This document shows, one piece after another, positions 35,585 to 47,185 of a stretch of 64,000 bases of DNA. Origin of the DNA: Cryptomeria japonica (Eukaryota > Streptophyta > Pinopsida > Cupressales > Cupressaceae); NCBI RefSeq assembly GCF_030272615.1, contig NC_081414.1:781860119-781924118 (forward strand), read 5' to 3'. How positions within the stretch are numbered: position 1 is the first letter of the stretch; each line of letters starts with the position of its first letter. The position numbers and the translations under genes were made by a program. The notes under the pieces were generated by a model. It saw only the letters and a program-made list of their open reading frames with translations, had not been told where the DNA came from and did not search any database.

Positions 35585-36985
35585 TAGAGACCATATGGTA
35601 TCCTAAGGGGTCATATGGTGTTCTACAACCCCTCAGGACACCATATGACTCCTTAGGACACCATATGGTGTTTTTATTGGTTGTATTGCATCCTAAGGGG
35701 TCATATGGTGTTCTATGATCCCTTAGTACACCATATAACCCCTGAGGTGTTGTTAGGGGTCATATTGTGTCCTAAGGGGTCAAATAGTGTCTTATGACCC
35801 CTTAGGACACCAAATGGTGTTGTTATGTGTCATATGGTGTCCTAAGGGGTCATATGGGGTCCTATGACCCCTTAGGACACCATATGACCGCTTAGGACAC
35901 CATGTGGTATCGTTAGGCATCGTATGGTGTCCTAAAGGGTCATATGGTGTCATATGACCCCTCAGGACACCATATGACCCCTCAGGACTCCATATGGTGT
36001 CGTTATGGGTCATATGGTGTCCTAAGGGGTCATATGGTCTTCTATGACCCCTTAGGACACCGTAGAACCCCTTAGGACACCATTTGGTGTCATTATATGG
36101 TGTCCTAAGGGGTCATATGGTGTTCTATGACCTCTTAGGAGACCATATGACCCCTTAGGACACCACATGGTGTTTTTATGGTTCATATGGTGTCTTAAGG
36201 GTTCATATGGTGTCCTATGACCCCTTCAGACACCATATGACCTCTTATGTGTCATTAGGGTCATATTGTCTCCTATGAACCCTTAGGACACCATATGACC
36301 CCTTAGGACTCCATATGGTGTCATTATGAGTTGTATGGTTTCCCAATAGGTCATATCATGTTCTATGATCCTTTCGGACACCATTTGGTGTTGCTATAGA
36401 TCATATGGTATACTAAGGGGTCATATGGTGTCTTATGTCCCCTTAGGATTCCATATGACTCTGTAGGTGTCATTTTGGATCATATGGTGTCCTAAGTGGT
36501 CATATGGTGTTCTATGATCCCTTAGGACACCATATAATCCCTTAGGAATCCATATGGTGTCGTTATGGGTCATATGGTGTCTTAAGGGGTCATATGGTGT
36601 TCTATAACACCTTAGGACACTAGATGACCCCTTAGGACACCATATGACCCCTTAAGACACCATATGACCCATAACGACACCATATGGTGTCCTAAGGGGT
36701 CATAGGATGCCATATGACCCCTCAGGACACCATATGGTGTCCTAAAGGGTCATATGGTATTCTATGACCCCTTAGGACACTATTTGGTATTGTTATAGGT
36801 CCTATGGTGTGCTAAGGGATCAAATAGTGTCCTTTGACCCCTTAAGACACCCTAGGATCCCTTAGATGTTGTTAGGCATCATATTATGTCCTAAGGGTCA
36901 TATGGTCTCATTATGTGTCTTATGTTGTCCTATGACCCCTTAGGAAACCATATGGTGTCATTAGGGGTCGTATGGTGTCCTAAGG
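35585..36985. repeat. Array of a 20-bp motif in both orientations, left arm
   Basis: The core word is TCATATGGTGTCCTAAGGGG (20 bp), alternating irregularly with its reverse complement and with variants carrying GTCGTTATGGG. CATATG is itself palindromic, so the array can fold on itself at every scale. There are no genes; translated frames repeat words such as SYGVLRGH. Confidence 0.85.
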
Positions 36986-37740
36986 GTGTTGGAATATGTG
37001 TCTCTAATTCACTTGACAATAGTCCATATTGATCGGGTTAAGTCTTGCCAATGAGACAGTATGAAGGATTTTGTGAGCTCTATCAGCATGACTCTTGCCG
37101 ATGCATTCTTCTCTATTGGGTATCAGAATAGCAGGTTTGAAGTCATCCCAATGACCTGACGAAGTCATCTTCGATCATCGGGGTAACTTCGGCTATCGAA
37201 ATGACTTGTGGAGCGATATGGTGATGGGGTCTCTATGGTATTATCAGGAGATTTGGATAACTTTAGGTTTTCAGGAAGACTGTAGCAGCGGTGTACCGAT
37301 GATCCAATGAAGTTCTCTTTAGTGGTCTAGAGTTAGGTCGATGCTCGATGAAGTTGTCTTTTGGCATTCGGGTCGCATATCGGCTATCGGGTTGACATTC
37401 TAAATGTCATGCTGATGTCCCGATGAGTCTGCTCTACCTTGTCTCAAGGTGTTTTCATTTATCGGAATAGTATTCTTCTCTATGTTTTGATGACTTGATG
37501 AAATCATTTTATGTTATCGGGTTGGTAATGCAGATCGAGATAGCAGTTTTGGATTTGGTCCGATGAGCCGATGAGTCCATGCTCTTGGTATCAGCGATTG
37601 GGATAGTAGTTGTGTTCCTATTCTGATGTCCTGATGGAGACCACTCCTAGCCATCAGAGATCAGAGTATCTTTTGGAGAGCTATACCAATGACTCAATGG
37701 AGTCACCTTAGGCGATTGGGTATCATCAAGCCAAAACAAA
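36986..37740. other. Spacer at the centre of the palindrome
   Basis: Not repeated in the arms. It is rich in ATCGG/CCGAT words (for example ATCGGGTTGAC and GCTATCGG), a style shared with the ~350-bp modules at 29.9-32.2 kb, so it is probably related repeat material. No gene is seen. Confidence 0.55.
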
Positions 37741-37754
37741 GATAGAAGGGTAGG

Positions 37755-37764
37755 GAGAGACACT

Positions 37765-37795
<31 letters not shown>

Positions 37796-37927
37796 AAATA
37801 ATGGGAGAGAGAGACCTAAGAGAGAGGGACAAAGAGGAGAGAGAGATGGATGGGGAGGGAGGGAGAGAGGGAAATAATGGGAGAGAGAAGGAAAGAGAGA
37901 GAGAGAGAGATCTATCCACCTCTTAGA

Positions 37928-37990
<63 letters not shown>
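37755..37990. repeat. GA/CT microsatellite hairpin next to the palindrome centre
   Basis: A GA-rich stretch (37760-37912) is followed almost at once by a CT-rich stretch (37920-37990), a local inverted pair able to form a hairpin or triplex. Confidence 0.8.
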
Positions 37991-37991
<1 letters not shown>

Positions 37992-37999
37992 TCTAGGGT

Positions 38000-39632
38000 C
38001 ATATGGTATCCTAGGGATCCATGCATGTGTCCTAAGGGGTCACAGAACACTATATGACTCCATGGGACACCATATGACCTGTAATGACACATAATATGTC
38101 ATATGGAGTCCTAACAGGTCATAGGACACCATATGACCCATAATGACACGAAATGGTGTCCTAAGGGGTCATAGAACACTATATGACCTCTTAGGACACC
38201 ATACGGCCCATAACGACACCATATGGACTCCTAAGGGGCCAAATGGTGTTGTAAGGGGTCGTAGGAGACCATATGACCCCTTAGAACACCATACGACCCA
38301 TAATGACACCATATGGTTTCCTAAGGGGTCATAGGAAAACATAAGACACATAATGAGACCATATGACCCTTAGGACATAATATGACCCCTAACGACATCT
38401 AAGGGGTCCTAGGGTGTCTTAAGGGGTCATAGGACACTATTTGATCCCTTAGCACACCATAGGACCTATAACAATACCAAATAGTGTCCTAAGGGGTCAT
38501 AGAATACCATATGACCCTTTAGGACACCATATGGTGTCCTGAGGGGTCATATGGCATCCTATGACCCCTTAGGACAACATATGGTGTTGTTATGGGTCGT
38601 ATGGTGTCTTAAGGGGTCATATGGTGTCCTAAGGGGTCATTTGGTCTCCTAAGGTGTTAAAGAACACCATATGACCCCTTAAGACACCATATGACCCATA
38701 GCGACACCATATGGACTCCTAACAGGTTATATGGTATCCTAAGGGATCATAGAACACCATATGACCCCTTAGGACATGATATGACCCATAATGACACCTA
38801 AGGGGTCATATAGATTCCTAAGGGGACATAAGACACCAAATGACCCCTTAGTATACCATACGATCCATAACGATACCAAATGGTGTCCTAAAGGATCATA
38901 GAACACCATATGACCTCTTAGGACACCATAAAACTGATAACGACACCATATGGAGTCCTAAGGGGTCATATGGTGTCCTAAGGGGTCATAGGAGACCATA
39001 TGACCTTAATGACACATAAGGGGTCATATGGTGTCCAAAGGGGTCATAGGACACCATATGAACCCTTAAGACACCATATGAACCATAACAACACCATGTG
39101 GTGTCCTAAGGGGTCATATGGTTTCCTAAGAGGTCATAGAACACCATATGACCCCTTAGGACACCATATAATGACACCAAATGGTGTCCTAAGGGGTCGT
39201 AGAACACCATATGACCTCTTAAGACACCATATGACCCATAACGACACCATATGTAGTCTTGAGGGGTCATATGGTGTCTTGAGGGGTCATAGGACACCAT
39301 ATGACCCTTTAGGACACCATACGACCCCTAACAACACCACATGGTGTCCTAAGGGGTCATAGGACCCCATATGACCCCTTAGGACACTATATGACACATA
39401 ACAACACCATTTGGTGTACTAAGGGGTCATAAGACACTATCTGACCCCTTAGGACACAATATGACCCCTAACAACACCTAAGGGGTTATATGGTGTACTA
39501 AGGGATCATAGAACACCATATGACCCCTTAGGACACAATACAACCAATAACAACACCATTTGGTGTCCTAAGGAGTCATATAGTGTCCTGAGGGGTTGTA
39601 GAACACCATATGACCCCTTAGGATACCATATG
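38000..39632. repeat. Array of the 20-bp motif, right arm
   Basis: Same motif family as 35585-36985 (CCTAAGGGGTCATAGGACACC-type words cut at 20 bp and their reverse complements), in the inverted arm. Copy number and order differ from the left array, so the arms have evolved separately by slippage. Confidence 0.85.
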
Positions 39633-40559
39633 GTCTCTATCTCTTTCCCTCTAACTCTTTTTACCTCTCTCCCTCCCAACCCCCTTCTCCCTCTCACCCT
39701 CTATCTCTATCTCTCTCACTCCCCCTCCCTTAGGTATCTCTCTCTTTCTCTCATTATCTCCCTCTCTCTCTCTCTATCTCTCCCTATCCCTCCCTTTCCC
39801 TTTCTCTATCTCTCACTCCCTCTCTCATAGGTGTCTCTCTCCCATTCTTTCCATTCTCTCCATTCTTTCCCTCTCTCCCTCCCTCCCCATCCATCTCTCT
39901 CCCCTCTCTCCCTCTCTCTTAGGTCTCTCTCTCACATTATTTGCTCTCTCTCTCTCTCTCTCTCTCTCTAGTGTCTCTCCCTACCCTTTTATCTCTGTTT
40001 TCTCAGCTCTCTCTCTCCCTTTTTTTCCCTCTTCCCCTCTCTCCCTCCCCATCCTCTCTCTCTCTCTCTCACTCTCCCTTAGGTGTCTCTCTTTCCTATT
40101 ATGTTCATATTTCCCTCTCCCTCCCCCATCCTCTCTCTTCCCTCACCCTCTCTCCTTCCCATTATTTCCCTCCCCCTCTCTCAAGTGTCTCTCTCTCACA
40201 TTCTTTCCCTCTCTACCTCTCTCCCTTTCTCTCTCAAGTCTCTCTCTTTCTCTCTAACACTCTTTCTTTCTCTCTCAAGTATCTCTCATTCTCACCCTCT
40301 CTTTACCTCTCTTCCTCCATCCTCTCTTCTCTCTCCCTCTCTCCCTCCCAAGCCTAACCTAAGAGAGAGAGACCTAAAAGAGAGAGATAGATACTAAATG
40401 AGAGGGAGGAAGGGATGGAAAATGAGTATGATACTAGAGAAAGATCCCAGGTGAGAGAGAGGGGTGGAGGAAAAGAAGGGTTTAGAGAGAGGGAGAAGTT
40501 GATGGAAAGAGAAGAAGAGACTAGATATTCAACCTTCAAGTTATTCTTCTAAAGTTGAA

Positions 40560-41140
40560 ATCCCAAGATTTAGAAGCTTTCAACGCATGCAAGATGTTAA
40601 ATGTATGTAGAAAACTAGGTCATCATTCCCCAAGATAAACCCTTTAAAGAGATGTCTCCACCTCAAGGAACCCCCAAATCTTATCAAAGTCCTTTTGAAA
40701 ATCAACTTTCATGCCCTAGCATCATTTTCCTTTGTCCAAGAGGTCCTATTATATATCTAAAGAGCTATTTTGTTAAACAAAAGAGAGACTTTTTTGAGGT
40801 AGAAACAAAGTTATCTTTTGTTAATACACCTGCAAATGATGTAGAAATAGAAAAATTAAATTTATTGCAATAAAATGATATGTATGATGATATAGAACAA
40901 TAGGTTAAAGAGAAAGGAAAAGTGTTGATAACAAGTTTTTGATTGTTTTGTTTAATGAGTTACCTAGTTATATTGAGCAAGATGAGGAGATAATGCTTGT
41001 TTTGTTTAATGAGCTACCTTTGTTTGTTATTGATGAAGAAGAAGATACATCTATAATAACTCAACAATGATTTTCAAACATCATCAGAATACAAATTATG
41101 TTGACCTCAAGGTGTTGATTCATCAATATTATATTTTCTC
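40560..41140. repeat. Unique-sequence segment of the right palindrome arm
   Basis: Inverted copy of 34385-34980. A 73-codon open frame starting at 40652 is interrupted in the other arm's copy and resembles nothing I know. Confidence 0.6.
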
Positions 41141-41534
41141 TATCTTGGTCTCCCCTCCTCTCTCTCTCCATCTCTCTTTCTCTCATTTATCTCTTGTCTC
41201 TCCCTCTCAGTAGCTATCTCTCTATCTCACTCTCGTCCTCTATTAGGTGTGTCTCTCTCCCATTCCCTCACTCTCCTACCCCTCTCTCTCTCTCTAGGGA
41301 CATATGGTATTCTTAGGGTTCATATGGTATCCTAGGGATCCATGCATGTGTCCTATGGGGTCATAGGACACCATATGAGTCCTTAGGACACCATATGACT
41401 TGTAATGGTACATAAAATGTCATATGGAGTCCTAAGGGGTCATAGGTTGTCTCAATTTAAATATGTTAGTGCACTTCCCCTTCTTGGTGATTTTGGATCT
41501 TGGTATCTCAATTTAACCATTGGAGGTCACCCTA

Positions 41535-42030
<496 letters not shown>

Positions 42031-42059
42031 CATGGAACATTGTTTAGGCACATAGTGTG

Positions 42060-42375
42060 TTGATGGAAGATTTGACTAACATAGCATGTTAGTCACTTTT
42101 GCTGATTCACGGACTATGTGGCCGCCATTTACTTTTGCCCCATGAAATAGAGAATTTGACTAACATAGTGTGTTAGTAGATTTCATTGATTCATGGGCTG
42201 CGTGGCTGCCATTTTCTTTTGCCCTACGAAACCTGTGAATTAGACTAACATGGCGTGTTAGTCGCTTTCACTGATTCATGGACTACATGGCCGCCATTTC
42301 TTTTTCCTTGCGAAATAGCAAATTTGACTAACATAGCATGTTAGTCACTTTCACTGATTCATGGGCTGCGTGGCA
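42060..42375 (+). repeat. 84-bp satellite units, right end of the palindrome
   Basis: About four plus-oriented units with the GACTAACA-N5-TGTTAGTC core, the inverted partner of 32680-32990. The array stops abruptly at a GGCACAAATGAAGTGACTAC junction, words also found near 30246. Confidence 0.8.
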
Positions 42376-42547
42376 CAAATGAAGTGACTACTTACTTTCT
42401 AATAATGTGGGGAATATTAACTTAGTTTGAAAGCTCCCATTTTGGCTTACGAGCAGGAGAAAAGAGTTTGAAAAAATCAAACTTTGAGCGGGATTATGGA
42501 TGATAGAAATGGTAACCAATAATGGCAAAGTGGATGGGTTAGAGGGG

Positions 42548-42766
42548 CCCACACCAGCCACTCTAAATGATCAATTCTTCGAGTGCATTTGTTAAGCCTT
42601 TCTGTTAACTGGAAAATGACAACATGCCTCTAGATCAGCCTGATGGTGGGTCCCAGAATGTGACTCATCGCATTATGGGAGGGCATGGGAGGGATGTATG
42701 TCAATGGACTCTGGATGCATGTCATTTGTATGACATGTCACTTTTGGAGCTAGAATAGACACGTCC
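42548..42766 (-). repeat. Right terminal inverted repeat of the MULE-like element
   Basis: Inverted, diverged partner of 27222-27440. The outer tip on the plus strand is AGAATAGACACGTCC, directly followed by the TAGTGGGAG duplication. Confidence 0.7.
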
Positions 42767-42775
42767 TAGTGGGAG
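42767..42775. repeat. Right 9-bp target site duplication TAGTGGGAG
   Basis: Perfect direct copy of 27213-27221. Confidence 0.8.
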
Positions 42776-44560
42776 GAGGTGGTAGGTGGATGAAAATAGT
42801 AATAAAATTGGTATCATTCTCCCTAGTTGATTCTCTATGTCTCTTGTAGGAAAAAATGAATTCACAAGAAATTCTTTTCTAAAAATAAAGGTTTTAGAAA
42901 TGGGTACTTATTAAAAAATATGTTCTCATATAGTGAATACATATCCATTTTTGTTGGGATATCTAGAATAAATAGATACCCATTTCTATATCTACCTCAG
43001 GTACTCAAACTGAAACCAACGCCCACTATTTTCAAAATGACTACCCATTTCTATCAGGAAGTTTTCTTCCTCGATGCTTCTCCTCAATGTGTATGCAAAT
43101 TATTGCATGCATCACTTACAAAGAAAATATAAGTTTCATAAACTAAAAATGGTCACTCTATAACTACTTCAACTACCACTTGATGGGTCATATCTAGACT
43201 TATCCAACATTTATCTTCTACAAAAAATTCATTTGGGAAATATTTTCTACCAAACTACTTAGGATGAAATTTTGAAACAATATATGGATAATATATCAAG
43301 TAGAATATATCATCAAGGATATCTAGGTTAAGTATCCTTAGATTCAAGGTGACCCTTTTAAAACCTTTGACCATTCAAATAAGGATATTAGTATATGGGG
43401 TACTTCAAGATTCTAAAGTATCAAAAGATAATATATGAGAAAGAATACTTTTGGAGCTACAAAATACTAAAATGGATGAGTTGAAAAAGAAATTTGCAAC
43501 TAGCCACTATGATTTAGAGACTCACGTTTCTCATTGAATAATTAAGATAGTGATATTAATGCCTTTTGATAGTTTTTTTCTTCAATGGCCTACATATACA
43601 ATAAGGATCAAATTGAGCTACATATCTTCAAACTAGTGACATCTAAACTTATAAACTTAAATCAATTAAAATATAAATTAATAATAGTAAGAAAACCTAC
43701 TTGATGGTCTTGCAAATTAATTAGGTTGGCTGGAGAATATGGTAGGTGGATTGAAACGACAAGAAATCTGGTACCTATTTGTCCTAGTCAGATATCTTTA
43801 TCACATGTGCAAAAAATAAACTCATATTCAATGTTTTAAAAAATGAATAGATTTTTAAAATGGGTACTTGTTAATAAATGTGTATCCATAGCAAGTACCC
43901 ATTTTGACTAGGATATAAAATATAAATAAGTACCCATTTTTATTTCTACCTTGAATACCAAGTATTTTTAAAATGGGTACTCATTTACATGTCAAGATTT
44001 TTCTGTTCTTTATTGGTCCCCCTCAATGTGGACCTAACTTCTTGTATGTACCCCTTCCAAAGAGATAAGTGGGTCCATTGACCAATAATGTCCACTTTTT
44101 AGTTATTCCAACTACCACTGGTTGGATTGTAAGTATAATTATCCAACATTTATCCTCTACAAAATTTAAAACTGGCAATATTTTCCACCAAACTACTCAA
44201 GAGGATATTTTGAAACAACATGTGGATAATGTAGAACAAATAGAAGATATCATCAGTGGTTTCCATGTTAAGTTTCCATTTGTATAAGGGGACTCTTCAC
44301 AACCTTTGACCATTCAAATAAAGATTTTGGTAGATGGGTACTTCAAGCTTCCAAAGTACCAAAAGTTAATATATGATAAAGAATTCTTATGGAGGTACAA
44401 AAGGATGCACATATGAGTAGAAAAATAAAATAAAATAATTTCCCACTATGCATTAGTGCCATGCATAAATACACTAAATAATACGTAGAATGATATCAAT
44501 GTCTTATATAAATTTTTCATCTAATGGCCTACCATAACAATTAATATTTGCAACTTCCAA
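42776..44560 (+). repeat. Diverged tandem duplication, unit about 0.9-1 kb
   Basis: Unit A (about 42776-43660, continuing on the far side of the MULE-like element up to 27212) and unit B (about 43661-44560) share ordered blocks: GGTAGGTGGAT, ATGGGTACTT, CCTCAATGTG, CAACTACCACT, TATCCAACATTTATC, TTGAAACAA and AATGGCCTAC. Unit B holds a short open frame (44069-44287) that is broken in unit A. The family is not recognised. Confidence 0.75.
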
Positions 44561-45036
44561 TAAAGGAATGAAAAACTAATCAATTATCTTGGTAAAATAT
44601 AAATATCAAATCTCAATTAGATGAATACAAATGTGATTTTATAAAACATAAATTTATATATTTAATAATACAAATAAAAATACATGAAATATTTAAGAAA
44701 TTTATTTTCTATTTTGAAGTCAAGTATGAAAATGAAGACAATATTCCTAGTTTATTGTCACTATCTATTCTTCTTATTTAAAAAGTGAAGGTAATACAAA
44801 ACTTTGATTTTAAATAGAATGTTTTAGAATCTCTTTTACAACAATTAAAAATAACAAAAAACATATAAAATATAAATAAAAGAAATTATATTTCTCTAGG
44901 TCATTTAACCATTATAAAACTTATCACAAAATTAGAAAAATCAATTATTGAAATTAATAAAATTGTTATAAAATAGGTCCCACTAAAAAATATTATTTTT
45001 TAAACAAAATTGTATTTCATAAAAATATAAATTATA

Positions 45037-45166
45037 GGGGATGACCCCACAACATAGTGGTTGGCTGCAATCATCCTACATGGGAGGCTTGAGGTTCGAT
45101 GATCTCATTAGTTCATTGTTCCAGTCAAAAGCAATTTTTCTTATGATTGATTAAAAAAACCAATAG
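45037..45166 (+). mobile_element. Short tRNA-derived SINE
   Basis: The head GGGGATGACCCCAC...TAGTGGTTGG is tRNA-like, and GAGGTTCGATGATC resembles a polymerase III B box (GGTTCGANNCC). The tail TCCAGTCAAAAGC...A-run is shared with the SINE at 51701-51973. The 8-bp word AAATTATA is found on both sides (45029-45036 and 45167-45174) and is a likely target duplication. Confidence 0.6.
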
Positions 45167-45929
45167 AAATTATAATTAAACTCACATCAAAACCAAAATA
45201 ACAATATATTTCTTTATACTCTTTATCTATTGATCAATTAGTGATGAATGGATTGATAGTAGAGCATGCAGATATATTGTGTGAAAAAATATATTAGGAG
45301 ATAATTTAGTAATAAAAGATAAAAGAATGCATGTAAACTTAGAGTAATTAATGAAATAAATGAAGAGGAACTATTCCTTCCAAATTAAGGAAATTTTTCC
45401 TATCATATTTTAAAAAAGATAATTTTAAAATTTCTCTTAATTAAGGATAAAATAAAATGATTATTGCAAAGGTATTAAACAATATTCTCATTGATTTTAA
45501 TAATGCTTCAAAAGAAAATCTATTATCAAGACAAAACTAAAAATAAAACACAATTATGACATACAAGAGTATGAAACCTAAATATTAGATGTCTACTGAA
45601 ATTTTTCATTACAATCTTTCAATTGGATTAGTAAAAAAAAATTAAAAATTAGAAACTTGTAAAGGCTTTGTTCCAGAAACAAGATACACCGCCCTTAAAT
45701 AAAATCATAATTTTATTTTATCCAAAATACTACAATTTACTCCATAATGATTGAATGGGGCTAATGATTGAATGTGGCCATTTTAGGATCGTTCTCTTAA
45801 GGGATCTTTATACAAACTTGCATTTATTAATCATTATTTTAGATAATTGTTGAATTGAGCAAAAATTTGGAAATAATTTTATGCCATATTGATTTCATTA
45901 TCACCTTTATTATTTTCTTGATATTTTTG

Positions 45930-46100
45930 TTATCACATATTCTTATTCTTAATTAAGAATAAGAATATGTGATAAATTATGACCTATTAGAGTAATAGAT
46001 CTATTATAACATATTCTTATTCTTATTCTTAATAGATCTTATTATCACATATTATTATTCTTCATTAAGATCTATTATTCTAATAGGTCATAATTTATCA
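45930..46100. repeat. Perfect 46-bp palindrome plus a 30-bp inverted pair
   Basis: 45930-45975 is a perfect palindrome with 23-bp arms (TTATCACATATTC...). Just beyond it, 45970-45999 pairs with 46071-46100 in reverse with one mismatch, leaving a loop of about 71 bases. This may be the core of a small foldback or MITE-like element. Confidence 0.8.
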
Positions 46101-46229
46101 TTATGTTGATTTCATTATCACATATTCTTATTCTCAATGTTAAGTCAATCAATAAAGCTATTAATTATGTATTAAATAAAATTTTCTTTATCAAAGTAAT
46201 ATTAACTAAACTCTTTATGATTGTTTTGA

Positions 46230-46665
46230 TAGATGAAGTTTAGTAAAAACAATGTATTAGAGATCATTTAGTCTTTCTCTTGGCAGCTAAGTCCTCCTTC
46301 ATTCCTCCTGGAACTAATAATGTAGTAGAAGCTCTTTCTTTACTATATGGACTGACATTGGCAAAAAAAAAAAGATTTCACAGGTTACATGTTGAAGGAG
46401 ATTCCTCTATAATAGTGAAAGCTTGCATTTCTAGATATTCGTTTAACTGGAAAATTTACTAGATTTAAAAGCTAAAGCATTGTCATTAATACTCGTTTGA
46501 GGAATACTGCTTTTCTCACATATTTAGAGAATGTAATAGAGTTGTAGATGTTTTAGAAAATTTGGGTTGTGATACACTGGTCGTGGATTTTGGATCTCCA
46601 AATTTCAAGATAGAAAAATTTCCTCAACTTGCAAGCATTATCAATGAGGAAAGGAAAAATATTTA
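46230..46665 (+). pseudogene. RNase H (RVT_3-type) fragment
   Basis: The first block is PPGTNNVVEALSLLYGLTLA followed by LHVEGDSSIIV, the middle of a plant-type RNase H as found in LINE ORF2 or in RNase H-like plant proteins. After a stop near 46457 and a frame change, FSHIFRECNRVVDVL continues the same domain (the family pattern is H-REaN--AD-LA). The catalytic Asp of VEGDS is kept. The upstream first catalytic Asp is not visible. It is probably the 3' part of a LINE. Confidence 0.65.
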
Positions 46666-47180
46666 AATAGTTGACACACTCACCCTACCATCAACCTCTC
46701 ATCTGTATGTTTTTACTATGTCTTTGTTGACCAAGCATTTAATGAAGTTTTCCATACTTGCAGCAAGTGGATTATAAGTATGGCATGATTAATTTTTTCT
46801 ATGAACTTCCATGTTGGAAGTACGGTGGTTGTTTCCCTATGAATTTCATGAGATCAAAATCATTTCCATGTTTAATTTCACACATGCGACATCATTTGTC
46901 ATCCTGCAGAATAATTAATAATCTTAGTATTAAGCATGTTGCCCTTTCCTGCTAATTATTACATAGCAGATGAAGATATGAAATGATTTTTGCAGGGTAT
47001 GAGAATTTCAAGACAAATGGTGCTTTTAATGGGTTTCATTCATAACTAGCATATGCTTTCTTCTATAGTTTGCCATGCTTTATTGCATAATGGACTACTC
47101 CCCATGAAACAACAGAGTGCCTGTGTTAGTTGTTGAATGGGAAAAGCCATTCGAGGACCATATTATTGAAGATTAGCTGG
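46666..47180. other. No gene recognised; left flank of a solo LTR
   Basis: Short coding-like pieces only. The last part (47110-47180) forms an open frame with the sequence beyond the solo LTR if the LTR and one duplication copy are removed, except for one TAG. Confidence 0.4.
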
Positions 47181-47185
47181 GTATT

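Larger units (their letters stand above)
44561..46220. other. AT-rich intergenic DNA
   Basis: No gene seen. It contains a SINE at 45037-45166 and strong inverted repeats at 45930-46100, listed separately. Confidence 0.55.

Noticed and set aside
35585-39632. CRISPR-like array of short repeats
   Set aside because: The repeats are 20 bp with no unique spacers, occur in both orientations and lie in plant transposon DNA with no cas genes.
40652-40873. 73-codon open frame in the right palindrome arm as a gene
   Set aside because: The inverted copy in the left arm does not keep the frame, and no known domain is seen.
42600-42766. CACTA- or hAT-type transposon ends
   Set aside because: The tips lack CACTA, and the flanking duplication is 9 bp rather than 3 or 8 bp, which fits Mutator-like better.
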